Shown one piece after another: positions 38,087 to 47,329 of a stretch of DNA of 64,000 nucleotides. The notes below the pieces were generated by a model. That model ran no database searches, was not told where the DNA came from, and saw nothing but the letters and a program-made list of their open reading frames with translations. The DNA is taken from assembly GCA_028284625.1 (NCBI GenBank), contig JANQRH010000011.1:22866-86865 (forward strand). Direction: 5' to 3'. Position 1 is the stretch's first letter; every line of letters begins with the position of its first letter. Source of the stretch: Afifellaceae bacterium. Lineage in GTDB: Bacteria > Pseudomonadota > Alphaproteobacteria > Rhizobiales > Afifellaceae. Made by a program: the position numbers and the translations under genes.

Positions 38087-38107
38087 TAGCTTGCCAGCTA
38101 ACGGATC

Positions 38108-39001
38108 ATGGATGGCGGAATGGCGCTCCAGTTCGATTGTATCGCCGACATAAGGTGCCGGGTCGGCGAAAGTCCGGTTTACGATGAGCGCACCGGAACT
38201 CTGTATTTCGTCGATATATTGAGCCGGCTTATTTATCGCCGCCACCGGGAAACGGGCGACCTTCAGACTTGCACCTTGGAAAGCGAAGTCTGCTCGCTCG
38301 GCCTTGCCGCCTCCGGGCGCCTGGTGGTGGCACTTCGCGACAAAGTGATCCTCTTCGATCCGGAATCGGATGCGCGCCAGGAGCTCTGCCAGATTGAGGA
38401 CGACAATCCCGATACGCGGCTCAATGACGGGCGCGTCGGCCCGGACGGTGCGTTCTGGGTGGGCAGCATGGACGATCGTGTCGACAAGGAGCCGGTCGCC
38501 GCGCTCTATCGCGTCGATCCGTCCGGAGCGGTGGAGCGCAAGGTGAGTGGGCTGAAGGTGTCCAACGGCCTCGCCTGGACGGCCGACGGCGCGCTGATGT
38601 TTCACGCCGATTCGCGCGGGCCTTGGATTGACCGCTGGCGCTTCGACGTGGCGAGTGGCGACATCTCCGAGCGCACGCGGATCGCGGAACCGAATGTCGC
38701 TGTCGGCCGGCCCGATGGCGGGAGCTGCGACACGGAGGGCTTCTACTGGAGCGCCGGCGTTTCGGCCGGGCACATCAACCGCTTCGCGCCGGACGGGCGG
38801 CTCGTCGCCACCTACGATGCGCCGGTGCCGGCGCCGACCATGCCGTGCTTCGGCGGCCCGGACTTCCGCACCCTTTACGTGACGAGCCTGCGAGAGGGAC
38901 GTTCAGCCGCGCTTCTTCAGCGGGCGCCGCGCTCCGGGGCGGTTTTTGCCGCCGAAACGCAAGTTGCCGGTTTCCCGTCCTGGCGGTTCCTTGATATTTG
39001 A
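38108..39001 (+). CDS. SMP-30/gluconolactonase family lactonase
   Basis: Calcium- or zinc-dependent sugar lactonase with a six-blade propeller; 297 residues. Family marks are the N-terminal RCRVGESPVYDERTGTLYFVD (metal Glu in GESP), the NDGRVGPDGAFWVGSMDD segment (metal Asn), and VSNGLAWTADGALMFHADS (catalytic Asp region). It opens a sugar-acid lactone; the exact sugar is unknown. The ATG at 38108 is only about 20 bp after a palindromic repeat; a second ATG is at 38120. It is adjacent to adenine deaminase on the same strand, probably by chance of order. Confidence 0.9.
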   Translation: MDGGMALQFDCIADIRCRVGESPVYDERTGTLYFVDILSRLIYRRHRETGDLQTCTLESEVCSLGLAASGRLVVALRDKVILFDPESDARQELCQIEDDNPDTRLNDGRVGPDGAFWVGSMDDRVDKEPVAALYRVDPSGAVERKVSGLKVSNGLAWTADGALMFHADSRGPWIDRWRFDVASGDISERTRIAEPNVAVGRPDGGSCDTEGFYWSAGVSAGHINRFAPDGRLVATYDAPVPAPTMPCFGGPDFRTLYVTSLREGRSAALLQRAPRSGAVFAAETQVAGFPSWRFLDI

Positions 39002-39005
39002 GGGG

Positions 39006-40712
39006 ATGGACAAGGCGACCCTCGCCAGAACCATCGCCGCGGCCGCCGGCCGTGAACCGGCCGATCTGGTTATCGGCGATGTCGATATCCTCGACGTCAT
39101 AACGGGTGCCGTCACGCGCTCTGACGTCGCCATCGTCGGCGAGCGGATCGTGGGAACGCACGCCAGCTACGAGGGCAAGCGGCGCATCGACGGGCGCGGC
39201 CTCTTCTGCGTTCCCGGCTTCATCGACACACATGTGCATGTGGAATCGTCATTGGTGACGCCACTTGAGTTCGACCGGTGCGTTGTCGCGCATGGCGTGA
39301 CCACGGCGATCTGCGACCCGCACGAGATCGCCAACGTGCTGGGGCTTGCCGGCATTCGCTATTTGCTCGACGCATCGGAACGCACGGTGCTGGATCTGCG
39401 CGTGCAGCTTTCCTCGTGCGTGCCGTCGACGGGCTTTGAGACAACGGGCGCGGCGCTTTCCGCCGCCGACCTTGTTCCGCTCAGTGCGCACCCCAACGTG
39501 ATCGGGCTGGCGGAGTTCATGAACTATCCAGGTGTTCTGGCGTGCAAGCCCGACGTGCTCGACAAGCTGGTCGCGTTCCAGGACGGGCACATTGACGGAC
39601 ACGCGCCGCTTCTGTCCGGCCGTGACTTGAACGCCTATCTCGCCGCGCGCATCCGCACCGACCATGAGGCAACGAGTGCTGCGGAAGCGCGGGAGAAGCT
39701 CGCCAAAGGGATGGCGGTCCTGATCCGCGAGGGCTCCGTCTCCAAGGACCTCGATGCGCTGGCGGAAGTAATTGACGTGGATACGGCGTCCTTCCTGGCG
39801 CTCTGCACCGACGACCGCAATCCGCTCGACATCGGCGAGGAAGGCCATCTGGACTTCATGATCCGCCGGCTGATCGCAAAGGGCCGGCCGCGCCACGCCG
39901 TCTATCGCGCGGCAAGCTGGTCGGGCACCAACGCCTTCGGCCTCCGTGACAGGGGCCTGGTGGCGCCGGGCTGGCGCGCCGATCTCGTGCTTGTGGAAGA
40001 TCTCGATGCGTGCCGCGTCACTGACGTGATCGTTGCCGGGCGGCCGGTGGAGGACGCGCTCTTTGCCGACCGTCCGCCGCTTGAGCCGGTCGGACTTGAG
40101 AGCGTGAAGCGTGCGCCGGTGCAGTCGGATGACTTTCGCATCGTCGGTGGCGGCAATCCCGCACCGGTCATTGGCGTCAGTGCAGGGCGCATCATCACCG
40201 AGCGACTGGCATTCGACATGTCGACACAAAGCGGCGAGGTGTCCGCCGATCTGAAGCGGGACGTGATCAAATGCGCGGTCGTCGCGCGCTATGGCAAGAA
40301 TGAGAATATCGGCCGCGGTTTGGTGCATGGCTTCGGGCTGAAGCGCGGCGCCATCGCCTCATCGGTCGGGCATGACAGCCACAACATCACGGCCGTCGGC
40401 GTCGACGATACCGACATCGCGGCGGCGGTGAACCGCGTCATCGCCATGCAGGGCGGGTTTGTCGTTGCGGCGGGTGGAGAGGTGCGCGCGGAGCTGGCGT
40501 TGCCCGTCGCAGGCCTTATGAGCGTTGAGCCGTTCGAGGCGGTTCGCACCAAGCTGATTGAACTCCGCGCCGCCGCCCAAGAGCTTGGCTGCACCTTGCC
40601 GGAGCCCTTCCTGCAGGTCGCCTTCTTGCCGTTGCCGGTGATCCCGCATCTGAAGATCACCGACAAAGGGCTCTTCGATGTGGACCGGTTTCAGCTGGTG
40701 GACTGGCCCTGA
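39006..40712 (+). CDS. ade: Adenine deaminase (Ade family)
   Basis: Converts adenine to hypoxanthine and ammonia; amidohydrolase superfamily, 568 residues. The metal motif reads GFIDTHVHVESS (His76, His78, Glu80), typical of Ade. GHIDGHAPLLSGRDLNAY and GLKRGAIASSVGHDSHNI, the latter conserved in the C-terminal Ade domain, are also present. The start is ambiguous: the ATG at 39006 has GAGGGG directly against it, and an in-frame TTG at 38991 would overlap the upstream gene. I use the ATG because the family starts near there. Confidence 0.93.
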   Translation: MDKATLARTIAAAAGREPADLVIGDVDILDVITGAVTRSDVAIVGERIVGTHASYEGKRRIDGRGLFCVPGFIDTHVHVESSLVTPLEFDRCVVAHGVTTAICDPHEIANVLGLAGIRYLLDASERTVLDLRVQLSSCVPSTGFETTGAALSAADLVPLSAHPNVIGLAEFMNYPGVLACKPDVLDKLVAFQDGHIDGHAPLLSGRDLNAYLAARIRTDHEATSAAEAREKLAKGMAVLIREGSVSKDLDALAEVIDVDTASFLALCTDDRNPLDIGEEGHLDFMIRRLIAKGRPRHAVYRAASWSGTNAFGLRDRGLVAPGWRADLVLVEDLDACRVTDVIVAGRPVEDALFADRPPLEPVGLESVKRAPVQSDDFRIVGGGNPAPVIGVSAGRIITERLAFDMSTQSGEVSADLKRDVIKCAVVARYGKNENIGRGLVHGFGLKRGAIASSVGHDSHNITAVGVDDTDIAAAVNRVIAMQGGFVVAAGGEVRAELALPVAGLMSVEPFEAVRTKLIELRAAAQELGCTLPEPFLQVAFLPLPVIPHLKITDKGLFDVDRFQLVDWP

Positions 40713-40720
40713 GTCTTTGA

Positions 40721-40767
40721 AGCATGATCTTATCCGAAAACCGGTTCCCACTTTTCGGGATCATGCT
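40721..40767. repeat. Palindromic repeat family 1, copy B
   Basis: AGCATGATC at 40721-40729 and GATCATGCT at 40759-40767 are inverted ends; the core CCGGTTCCCAC separates TCCGAAAA from TTTTCGGGA. It lies between the convergent ade and MFS genes. Its right end overlaps the last codons of the MFS gene: the MFS stop TGA (40763-40761, minus) is part of the repeat. Confidence 0.9.
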
Positions 40768-42005
40768 TGGTCCGGCAGGTCGAGGTGGCGCACGCGGCGG
40801 AGTTCCGGGAACCAATAAAACCACAGCGCCGCAACGCCCATCGTGCCGAGGCCGCCGAACACAACGGCCGGAACGGCTCCGATCAGCCAGGCGGAGACAC
40901 CGGCGCGGAACTCGCCCAGTTCGTTGGACGCTCCGATGAAGACCATGTTCACCGCGTTGACGCGGCCGCGCACATCGTCGGGCGTCCACAGCTGAATCAG
41001 CGTCTCGCGGATATAGACGCTCACCATGTCCGCGCCGCCCATGACGATGAGCGCAGCAACCGATAGCCACAGCATCGTCGACAGGCCGAACACGACAGTG
41101 AACAGGCCGAACACGCCGACGAAGACGAACATCCACAAACCGACATTGTCCTTGATGGCGCGCGTGGTCAGATAGAGCGCGACCGCGATTCCGCCGATCG
41201 CCTGGCCGGCTCGCAAGAGCCCAAGACCGGTCGCATCGACTTGCAGGATGTCGCGCGCGTAGACTGGCAGAAGGGCGGTCGCGCCGCCGAGCAGCACGGC
41301 AAACAGGTCAAGCGAGATGGCGCCGAGCACCACCTTCTGGCGCCAGATATAGCGAAAGCCGGCGATGATCGTTTTCCAGTCGGTGCGCGGCGCCGCGATG
41401 CGTTTGGCCTGGCGCGGCACTAAGGAAATGAGGATGCCGGAGACGATGAACAGCGCGAAAGCCGTGGCGTAGGCGAGCTCCGGCATAATGTCGTAGAGCA
41501 GCCCGCCGATGAGCGGCCCGCAGATCGTGGCGAGCTGCCAGCCGGCGGAGTTGAGCGCGATGGCGTTGCTGAGGATCTCCGGCGGCACGATGTTGGGCAG
41601 AAGCGAGTGCTGCGCCGGATTGTAGAAGGCGCGCGCCGTGCCGAAGCCGGCCAATATGATGAAGACCAGCAGCACGTTCTGGCTGCCCGCCAATGTGAAG
41701 GCCAGGAGCGCGATGGCGCATAAGGCCTCAACGGCAAGACAGACCGCCATGATCGTGCGGCGGCGAAAGCGGTCGGCTGCTGCTCCCGTCACCAGCACAA
41801 GGAGGAGTGCTGGAAGAAACTGCGACAGGCCGACAAAGCCGAGGTCGAGCGGGTTGCGGGTGATGTCGTAGACCTGCCAGCCCACGGCGACGGTCTGGAT
41901 CTGCACGGCGAAGCCGGCGGCCAAGCGCGACAGCCAATAGCGCATGAAGGCCGAGTTGTGGAACGCGGCCCAACGGGAGGTGGCGGGATCGGAGGAGGCG
42001 ATCAT
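40761..42005 (-). CDS. MFS transporter (EntS-like exporter family)
   Basis: A 414-residue major facilitator protein with about twelve membrane helices. The first helix starts FMRYWLSRLAAGFAVQIQTV, followed by VGWQVYDITRNPLDLGFVGL and the loop 2-3 motif GAAADRFRRRTIM. The layout resembles the EntS/MFS_3 group of siderophore or drug exporters; the substrate is unknown. The last codon and stop (GCA TGA) come from the end of a palindromic repeat, so the ancestral C-terminus was probably changed by repeat insertion. It stands alone between ade and ubiG. Confidence 0.9.
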   Translation of the reverse strand: MIASSDPATSRWAAFHNSAFMRYWLSRLAAGFAVQIQTVAVGWQVYDITRNPLDLGFVGLSQFLPALLLVLVTGAAADRFRRRTIMAVCLAVEALCAIALLAFTLAGSQNVLLVFIILAGFGTARAFYNPAQHSLLPNIVPPEILSNAIALNSAGWQLATICGPLIGGLLYDIMPELAYATAFALFIVSGILISLVPRQAKRIAAPRTDWKTIIAGFRYIWRQKVVLGAISLDLFAVLLGGATALLPVYARDILQVDATGLGLLRAGQAIGGIAVALYLTTRAIKDNVGLWMFVFVGVFGLFTVVFGLSTMLWLSVAALIVMGGADMVSVYIRETLIQLWTPDDVRGRVNAVNMVFIGASNELGEFRAGVSAWLIGAVPAVVFGGLGTMGVAALWFYWFPELRRVRHLDLPDQA

Positions 42006-42123
42006 GTCGGCAAGAGCTTGCGCGCGGCAGGTTGGGCGGGGCGGCTATTCGGCCGCGCGCGGGCGAGCTTAATGCGGAGACGGCCGCAAAGACAATGCGG
42101 CCGGCGACACGATGCGTTGGCGG

Positions 42124-42873
42124 TCAGGCCGTCGGTCGTTCGGCGACGATCGCGTAATTGACCGACATGTCGGAGGAACGCGACCAGCTATCGGCGAGCG
42201 GATTGTAGGTGACGCCAAGGCGATGAGCGACGTTGAGGCCGGTTCCGGCAAGCGCCGCCTCAAGCTCGGCCGGCTTGACCAGCTTCTCGTATTCGTGCGT
42301 TCCGCGCGGCAGCCAGCGCAGAACATATTCGGCGCCGACGATGGCCAGCGCAAAGGCCTTCAGATTGCGGTTTATCGTGGCCAAAAACAGAAGCCCGCCC
42401 GGCCTTACCAGGGCAGCGCTTGCGGCGATAAAGGCGTCGACATCGGCGACATGCTCCACCACCTCCATCGCCAGCACGACGTCGAAATCCTCTTTCGCTT
42501 CCACGAGCGCCTCGACCGTCGTGGCGCGATAGTCGATCTCCAGTCCGGTTTGACCGGCATGCAGGCGAGCGATCTCGATGTTCGTCTCCGAGGGGTCGAT
42601 GCCGACAACAGTCGCGCCAAGGCGTGTCATGGGCTCGCTCAAGATGCCGCCGCCGCAGCCGACGTCGAGCAGTCTGAGCCCGGTGAATGGCGTTCCGGAT
42701 TTTGCGTCGCGCCCGAAATGCTCGCAGACAATATCGCGGGTGTAGGTCAGGCGGACCGGATTGAATTTGTGCAGCGGCGCGAACTTGCCTTCCGGATTCC
42801 ACCATTCCGCGGCCATGCGCTCGAACTTGGCAATCTCGGAGGGATCGACGGAAGCGTGGGTCGCGGCGGACAT
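42124..42873 (-). CDS. ubiG: Ubiquinone biosynthesis O-methyltransferase UbiG
   Basis: SAM-dependent enzyme that methylates the two ring hydroxyls in ubiquinone synthesis; 249 residues. It begins with [20 protein letters not shown], diagnostic of UbiG, and has SAM motif [15 protein letters not shown] (about 68-81). The ATG at 42873 lies 4 bp after the stop of the upstream FMN reductase gene, so the two are co-transcribed. Location divergent from lysC is conserved in rhizobia. Confidence 0.96.
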   Translation of the reverse strand: MSAATHASVDPSEIAKFERMAAEWWNPEGKFAPLHKFNPVRLTYTRDIVCEHFGRDAKSGTPFTGLRLLDVGCGGGILSEPMTRLGATVVGIDPSETNIEIARLHAGQTGLEIDYRATTVEALVEAKEDFDVVLAMEVVEHVADVDAFIAASAALVRPGGLLFLATINRNLKAFALAIVGAEYVLRWLPRGTHEYEKLVKPAELEAALAGTGLNVAHRLGVTYNPLADSWSRSSDMSVNYAIVAERPTA

Positions 42874-42877
42874 TGCC

Positions 42878-43429
42878 TCAGGCTCCGGTCATGTTATCGA
42901 TGAAGGCGGCGAATTGATCGACGAAGCCCAGCAGGAACGTCCTGGTTCCTTCGTTGGTGATGGTGCCGTCATCGTCGATCAGTCCGTCCATATATTTCAG
43001 AAAGACCAGCGGCGTGCCCATCACCGCCGACGAATGCCCGGACGCGATCGTGCGCATGTGCTGTTGTGCAATGCCGGTGCCGAGATTGCCCGGTGAGGTG
43101 CCCAAGACGGCCGCCGGTCGGCCGCGCCAGGAATCTTCGCCACGGGGGCGGGTGCCCCAGTCGAAGGCGTTCTTGAGCGCGGAGGGAATGCTGCGATTGT
43201 GCTCCGGCGTCACAAACAGTACGGCGTCGCAGGCCTCCACCTCGCCTTTAAAGCGGCGCACGGAAGCGGAGGGATCGGCATCGTCATCGGCGTTGTAGAG
43301 GGGCAGATCGTCGATCCGGATCATGTGGAACTCAAGCTTGCCGTCGGCCAGCTTGGCAAGCGCGCCGGCGAGCTTCTTATTGATGGATTCCCTGCGGAGG
43401 CTTCCCACGATGACGGCGACTTTACGCAT
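42878..43429 (-). CDS. NADPH-dependent FMN reductase family protein
   Basis: Flavodoxin-fold reductase of 183 residues. The FMN phosphate loop reads [17 protein letters not shown] (residues 9-25), and [20 protein letters not shown] is the conserved second FMN region. It may reduce quinones, azo dyes or chromate, as relatives do; the physiological substrate is unknown. It precedes ubiG by 4 bp, and the link to quinone chemistry is suggestive only. Confidence 0.92.
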   Translation of the reverse strand: MRKVAVIVGSLRRESINKKLAGALAKLADGKLEFHMIRIDDLPLYNADDDADPSASVRRFKGEVEACDAVLFVTPEHNRSIPSALKNAFDWGTRPRGEDSWRGRPAAVLGTSPGNLGTGIAQQHMRTIASGHSSAVMGTPLVFLKYMDGLIDDDGTITNEGTRTFLLGFVDQFAAFIDNMTGA

Positions 43430-43628
43430 TGTCGTTCCTTTTAGGCGCGCTCACGATTGCCAGCGCCCTCACATGGTGGATGCGCGCAGCCGGGTCAACC
43501 GAGTTGCCGGCAGCGCCGGAAGCCGATAAAGAGCCGCGGGTCGGCTCCTTGTAGTGGCGGCCGGCACTCCCGGCATCTCGGTGAACAGCATCCGGTCGCT
43601 GCGGCGCCCGCTGAACGGACTTAAGGGC

Positions 43629-44882
43629 ATGGCCCGTCTTGTGATGAAATTCGGCGGAACTTCCGTCGCCGATCTGGAGCGCATCGGCAATGTCGCGCGC
43701 CATGTGGCACGGGAGGTGCGCTCCGGCAACGAGGTCGCCGTCGTCGTTTCCGCGATGGCCGGCGAGACGGACAAGCTCGTGCAGCTCTGCCGGGCCGCGT
43801 CGGTGCTGCATGACGCACGCGAATACGACACGGTGGTCTCAGCCGGCGAGCAGGTCAGCGCCGGGCTCTTGGCGATCGTGCTCCAGGGCATGGGGGTCAA
43901 TGCCCGCTCCTGGCTCGGCTGGCAGATTGCCGTTGCGACCGATTCCGCTCACGGCGCCGCGCGGATCACCGATATCAGGCCCGACATCTTGCTTGAACGC
44001 CTGGGTCAGGGACAGGTGGCGATCATCGCCGGCTTTCAAGGGTTGGCGCCGGACAATCGCATCGCGACGTTGGGGCGTGGCGGGTCAGATACAAGCGCGG
44101 TGGCTGTCGCTGCGGCGATCGGTGCGGAACGATGCGACATCTATACCGACGTGGACGGGGTCTATACGACCGACCCGCGCATCGTCCCACAGGCCCAGCG
44201 GCTCGACAAAGTGGCGTTTGAGGAAATGCTGGAGATGGCGTCGCTCGGCTCCAAGGTCTTACAGGTGCGATCGGTGGAGCTGGCGATGGTGCATGGTGTG
44301 CGGACGTTCGTCCGTTCCTCCTTCGACGACCCCGAAGCGCCACAGACCGGAGAAGGCAATCAGCCTGTTGGAACGCTCATTTGCGACGAGGACGAGATCG
44401 TGGAGAAGCAGCTCGTAACCGGCATCGCCTATTCCAAGGACGAGGCCAAGATCACGCTCCGCCGTGTGGAGGATAAGCCCGGCGTCGCCGCTGCGATATT
44501 CGGGCCGCTGGCCGATTCCGGCATCAATGTCGACATGATCGTGCAGAACATTTCCGAGGACGGCCGGGCGACCGACATCACGTTCACCGTCACGACGGCC
44601 GATTTCGACCGGGCGATGGCGCTGATCGACGAACTGAAAAGCGAAGTCGCGATGGAGAGCGTGTCGGGCTCCTCCGACGTGGCCAAGGTCTCGGTGATCG
44701 GGATTGGCATGCGCAGCCATGCCGGTGTGGCATCGCAGGCGTTTCAGGCGCTTGCTTCGCGCGGCATCAATATTCAACTGATCACCACGTCGGAAATCAA
44801 GATTTCGGTGCTGATCGACGCGGCATATACAGAGCTTGCCGTTCGCACGCTTCATTCAATATACGAACTCGACAAGACATAA
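43629..44882 (+). CDS. lysC: Aspartate kinase
   Basis: First enzyme of lysine, threonine and methionine synthesis: phosphorylates aspartate. 417 residues from the ATG at 43629 (MARLVMKFGGTSVADLERIG). The kinase fold includes KFGGTS and GRGGSDTSAVAVAAAIGAER. The C-terminal part holds two ACT domains (about 265-417), with VEDKPGVAAAIFGPLADSGI in the first, so feedback inhibition by end products is expected. Start of the conserved block lysC-ptsP-prfA-prmC. Confidence 0.96.
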   Translation: MARLVMKFGGTSVADLERIGNVARHVAREVRSGNEVAVVVSAMAGETDKLVQLCRAASVLHDAREYDTVVSAGEQVSAGLLAIVLQGMGVNARSWLGWQIAVATDSAHGAARITDIRPDILLERLGQGQVAIIAGFQGLAPDNRIATLGRGGSDTSAVAVAAAIGAERCDIYTDVDGVYTTDPRIVPQAQRLDKVAFEEMLEMASLGSKVLQVRSVELAMVHGVRTFVRSSFDDPEAPQTGEGNQPVGTLICDEDEIVEKQLVTGIAYSKDEAKITLRRVEDKPGVAAAIFGPLADSGINVDMIVQNISEDGRATDITFTVTTADFDRAMALIDELKSEVAMESVSGSSDVAKVSVIGIGMRSHAGVASQAFQALASRGINIQLITTSEIKISVLIDAAYTELAVRTLHSIYELDKT

Positions 44883-45046
44883 GCGCGGCCGCAGGCGTCG
44901 CGACGATCTTGCTGGCTCGGCACGGTCCGGGCGAACAAAAGCGGCTTTTAGGGTAGGATCGTGGCCGGGCGCCTAAGCGCGCTCAGGCAAGGAAACAAGT
45001 CCGGCTTCTCAGGCGCGAGAGGCCGGCGAGCTCCAGGAGGTGGGCT

Positions 45047-47320
45047 TTGACGACAACCCGGGGGGCGCTCGCCGGGCCGCGCGTGCTCTTGCGGAAGCTC
45101 CGCGAGGTCATGGCGGAGCCGATCGGCGCACAGGAACGGCTCGACAAGATCGTCACGCTGATCGCGTCCAACATGGTCGCGGAGGTGTGCTCGATCTATG
45201 TGCTCAGGGCCGACAATGTGCTTGAGCTTTTTGCCACCGAAGGGTTGCAGGCAAGTGCCGTGCACCGGGCCACGTTGACGGTGGGGCGCGGTCTGGTCGG
45301 CTTGATCGCCGAAGACGCGCGACCGTTGAACCTTCCGGACGCCCAGTCGCATCCCGCCTTCGCCTACCTGCCTGAGACCGGGGAGGAGATCTATCACTCC
45401 TTCCTCGGCGTGCCGGTGCTGCGCGCCGGGCGCACGCTCGGCGTGCTGGTCGTGCAGAACCGTTCGTACCGCACCTATGCGGAGGAGGAGATCGAGGCGC
45501 TGCAGACAACCGCCATGGTCCTGGCGGAGATGTTCGCCTCCGGCGAGATGGAGGGACTGTCGATCCCCGGCGCCGATCTCGATCTCAATCGCCCGGTGCA
45601 TCTGAAGGGTGCGGCCTATGTTGAGGGCGTCGCGCTCGGTCATGTCCTGCTGCACGAGCCGCGCGTCGTTGTCACACAGCTTATCGCCGAGGACGTCGAC
45701 ACGGAGCTGAAGCGTCTCGACGTGGCGATGGCGAGCCTGAAGCTCTCCGTCGACGATCTCCTGGCGCGCGGCGCCGAAGTCGGCGCCGGCGAGCACCGTG
45801 AGATCCTGGAAGCCTACAAAATGTTCGCGGAGGACCGGGGCTGGACGCGGCGGCTGCAAGAGGCGATCCGCAACGGGCTGACCGCGGAGGCGGCGGTGGA
45901 GCGTGTGCAGAACGACACGCGCGCACAGATGGCGCGGCAGACGGATCCGTTCTTGCGCGATCGCCTGCACGATTTCGACGATCTGGCGAACCGATTGCTG
46001 CGCGAGCTCATGGGGCGGCCGCATGGTCCGGTCGCCGGCGATTTGCCGGACGACGCCGTGGTCATTGCCCGCAACATGGGGCCGGCGGACCTGCTCGATT
46101 ATGGCCGCGAACGGCTGCGCGGGCTGGTGCTGGAAGAGCCGGGGCCGACCAGCCATGTGGCGATCGTCGCGCGCGCGCTTGGCCTGCCGACCGCCGGACA
46201 GGTAGAGGTCGCATCGCTCGCCGAAGCGGGTGACCCCATCATTGTGGACGGTGACACCGGCGAAGTGCATCTCAGGCCGCCGGGCGATATTGAGACGGCC
46301 TATGCCGACAAGGTTCGCTTCCAGGCCCGCCGACAGGAGCAATATCGGCTGATCCGCGACGAGCCGGCCGTCACGCGCGACGGCGTTCCGTTCACGCTGC
46401 AGATCAACGCCGGATTGCTCATGGATATGCCGCATGTTGAGCAATCGGGTGCCGCCGGGGTCGGGCTTTTCCGCACAGAGCTGCAGTTCATGGTGGCCTC
46501 AAGATTGCCGCGCCAGACGGAGCAGGAGAGTTTTTACGGACAGGTGCTCGATGCTGCCGACGGCAAGCCGGTCACCTTCCGCTCGCTCGATATCGGCGGC
46601 GACAAGGTGCTTCCGTATTTTCGTCAGCAGCGTGAAGAGAACCCCGCCATGGGCTGGCGGGCGATCCGGCTTGGTCTCGATCGCCCCGTGCTTCTGCGCA
46701 CGCAGGCGCGCGCGCTTCTGAAGGCAGCGGCCGGACAGGAGCTGCGGCTTTTGTTTCCGATGGTGACGGAGGTCGGCGAGTTCGTGCGTGCCAAGGCGGT
46801 GGTGGAGCGGGAGCAAAAGTTCCTGGAGGGACAAGGGCACACAATCTCCGAACGCGTTTCGCTGGGAGCGATGGTCGAAGTTCCGTCGCTCCTGTGGCAA
46901 TTGGATGAGCTTCTTGAAGCCGTGGACTTCGTGTCGGTCGGCTCCAACGATCTGATGCAGTTCATGATGGCCAGCGACCGCGCCAACACGCGGATTGCGG
47001 GGCGCTTCGAAGCGCTCAGCCCGTCTTTCCTCAGGGCGTTGCGCAGCGTTGCGCGGGCGGCCGACGCCGCCGGCAAGCCGTTGACGCTGTGCGGGGAGAT
47101 GGCGGGTCGGCCTCTTGAGGCCGCGGCGCTGGCGGCAATCGGGTATCGGTCGCTCTCCATGCCGTCGGCGGCGATCGGTCCCGTGAAATCGGCGATAAGG
47201 AGCCTGGAGTTGAAGCCTTTGGCGGAGCGTCTCAATGCGATGATCGATGAGGGTGCGCCGGGATCGGAAATTCGCGGCGAGCTCAGGGCGTGGGCAGACG
47301 CCCGCAGCGTTCCCATCTAA
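45047..47320 (+). CDS. ptsP: Phosphoenolpyruvate-protein phosphotransferase PtsP (Enzyme I-Ntr)
   Basis: First component of the nitrogen-type PTS relay: autophosphorylates from PEP and passes phosphate to NPr. 757 residues. An N-terminal GAF domain (about 20-165) is followed by the EI parts: the phospho-histidine His370 in PGPTSHVAIVARALGLPT and the PEP-binding barrel with GVGLFRTELQFM and VSVGSNDLMQFMMASDR. The start is a TTG at 45047, supported by AGGAGG at 45035-45040, six bases upstream; no ATG or GTG in frame fits. Known to sense glutamine through the GAF domain in relatives. Confidence 0.95.
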   Translation: MTTTRGALAGPRVLLRKLREVMAEPIGAQERLDKIVTLIASNMVAEVCSIYVLRADNVLELFATEGLQASAVHRATLTVGRGLVGLIAEDARPLNLPDAQSHPAFAYLPETGEEIYHSFLGVPVLRAGRTLGVLVVQNRSYRTYAEEEIEALQTTAMVLAEMFASGEMEGLSIPGADLDLNRPVHLKGAAYVEGVALGHVLLHEPRVVVTQLIAEDVDTELKRLDVAMASLKLSVDDLLARGAEVGAGEHREILEAYKMFAEDRGWTRRLQEAIRNGLTAEAAVERVQNDTRAQMARQTDPFLRDRLHDFDDLANRLLRELMGRPHGPVAGDLPDDAVVIARNMGPADLLDYGRERLRGLVLEEPGPTSHVAIVARALGLPTAGQVEVASLAEAGDPIIVDGDTGEVHLRPPGDIETAYADKVRFQARRQEQYRLIRDEPAVTRDGVPFTLQINAGLLMDMPHVEQSGAAGVGLFRTELQFMVASRLPRQTEQESFYGQVLDAADGKPVTFRSLDIGGDKVLPYFRQQREENPAMGWRAIRLGLDRPVLLRTQARALLKAAAGQELRLLFPMVTEVGEFVRAKAVVEREQKFLEGQGHTISERVSLGAMVEVPSLLWQLDELLEAVDFVSVGSNDLMQFMMASDRANTRIAGRFEALSPSFLRALRSVARAADAAGKPLTLCGEMAGRPLEAAALAAIGYRSLSMPSAAIGPVKSAIRSLELKPLAERLNAMIDEGAPGSEIRGELRAWADARSVPI

Positions 47321-47329
47321 GGGTCAACC

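Larger units (their letters stand above)
37745..38107. other. Divergent intergenic region with bipartite palindromic element
   Basis: About 363 bp between the adaptor (minus) and SMP-30 (plus) genes. The left half (37745-37986) shows no gene. The right half holds two adjacent palindromes: a 17-bp-arm hairpin at 37987-38026 and repeat family 1 at 38038-38086. Promoters were not identified. The repeat ends about 20 bp before the SMP-30 start codon. Confidence 0.6.

Noticed and set aside
44948..46444. 498-codon open frame on the minus strand opposite ptsP
   Set aside because: PtsP motifs run through the whole region on the plus strand, and the antisense protein has no recognisable motif.
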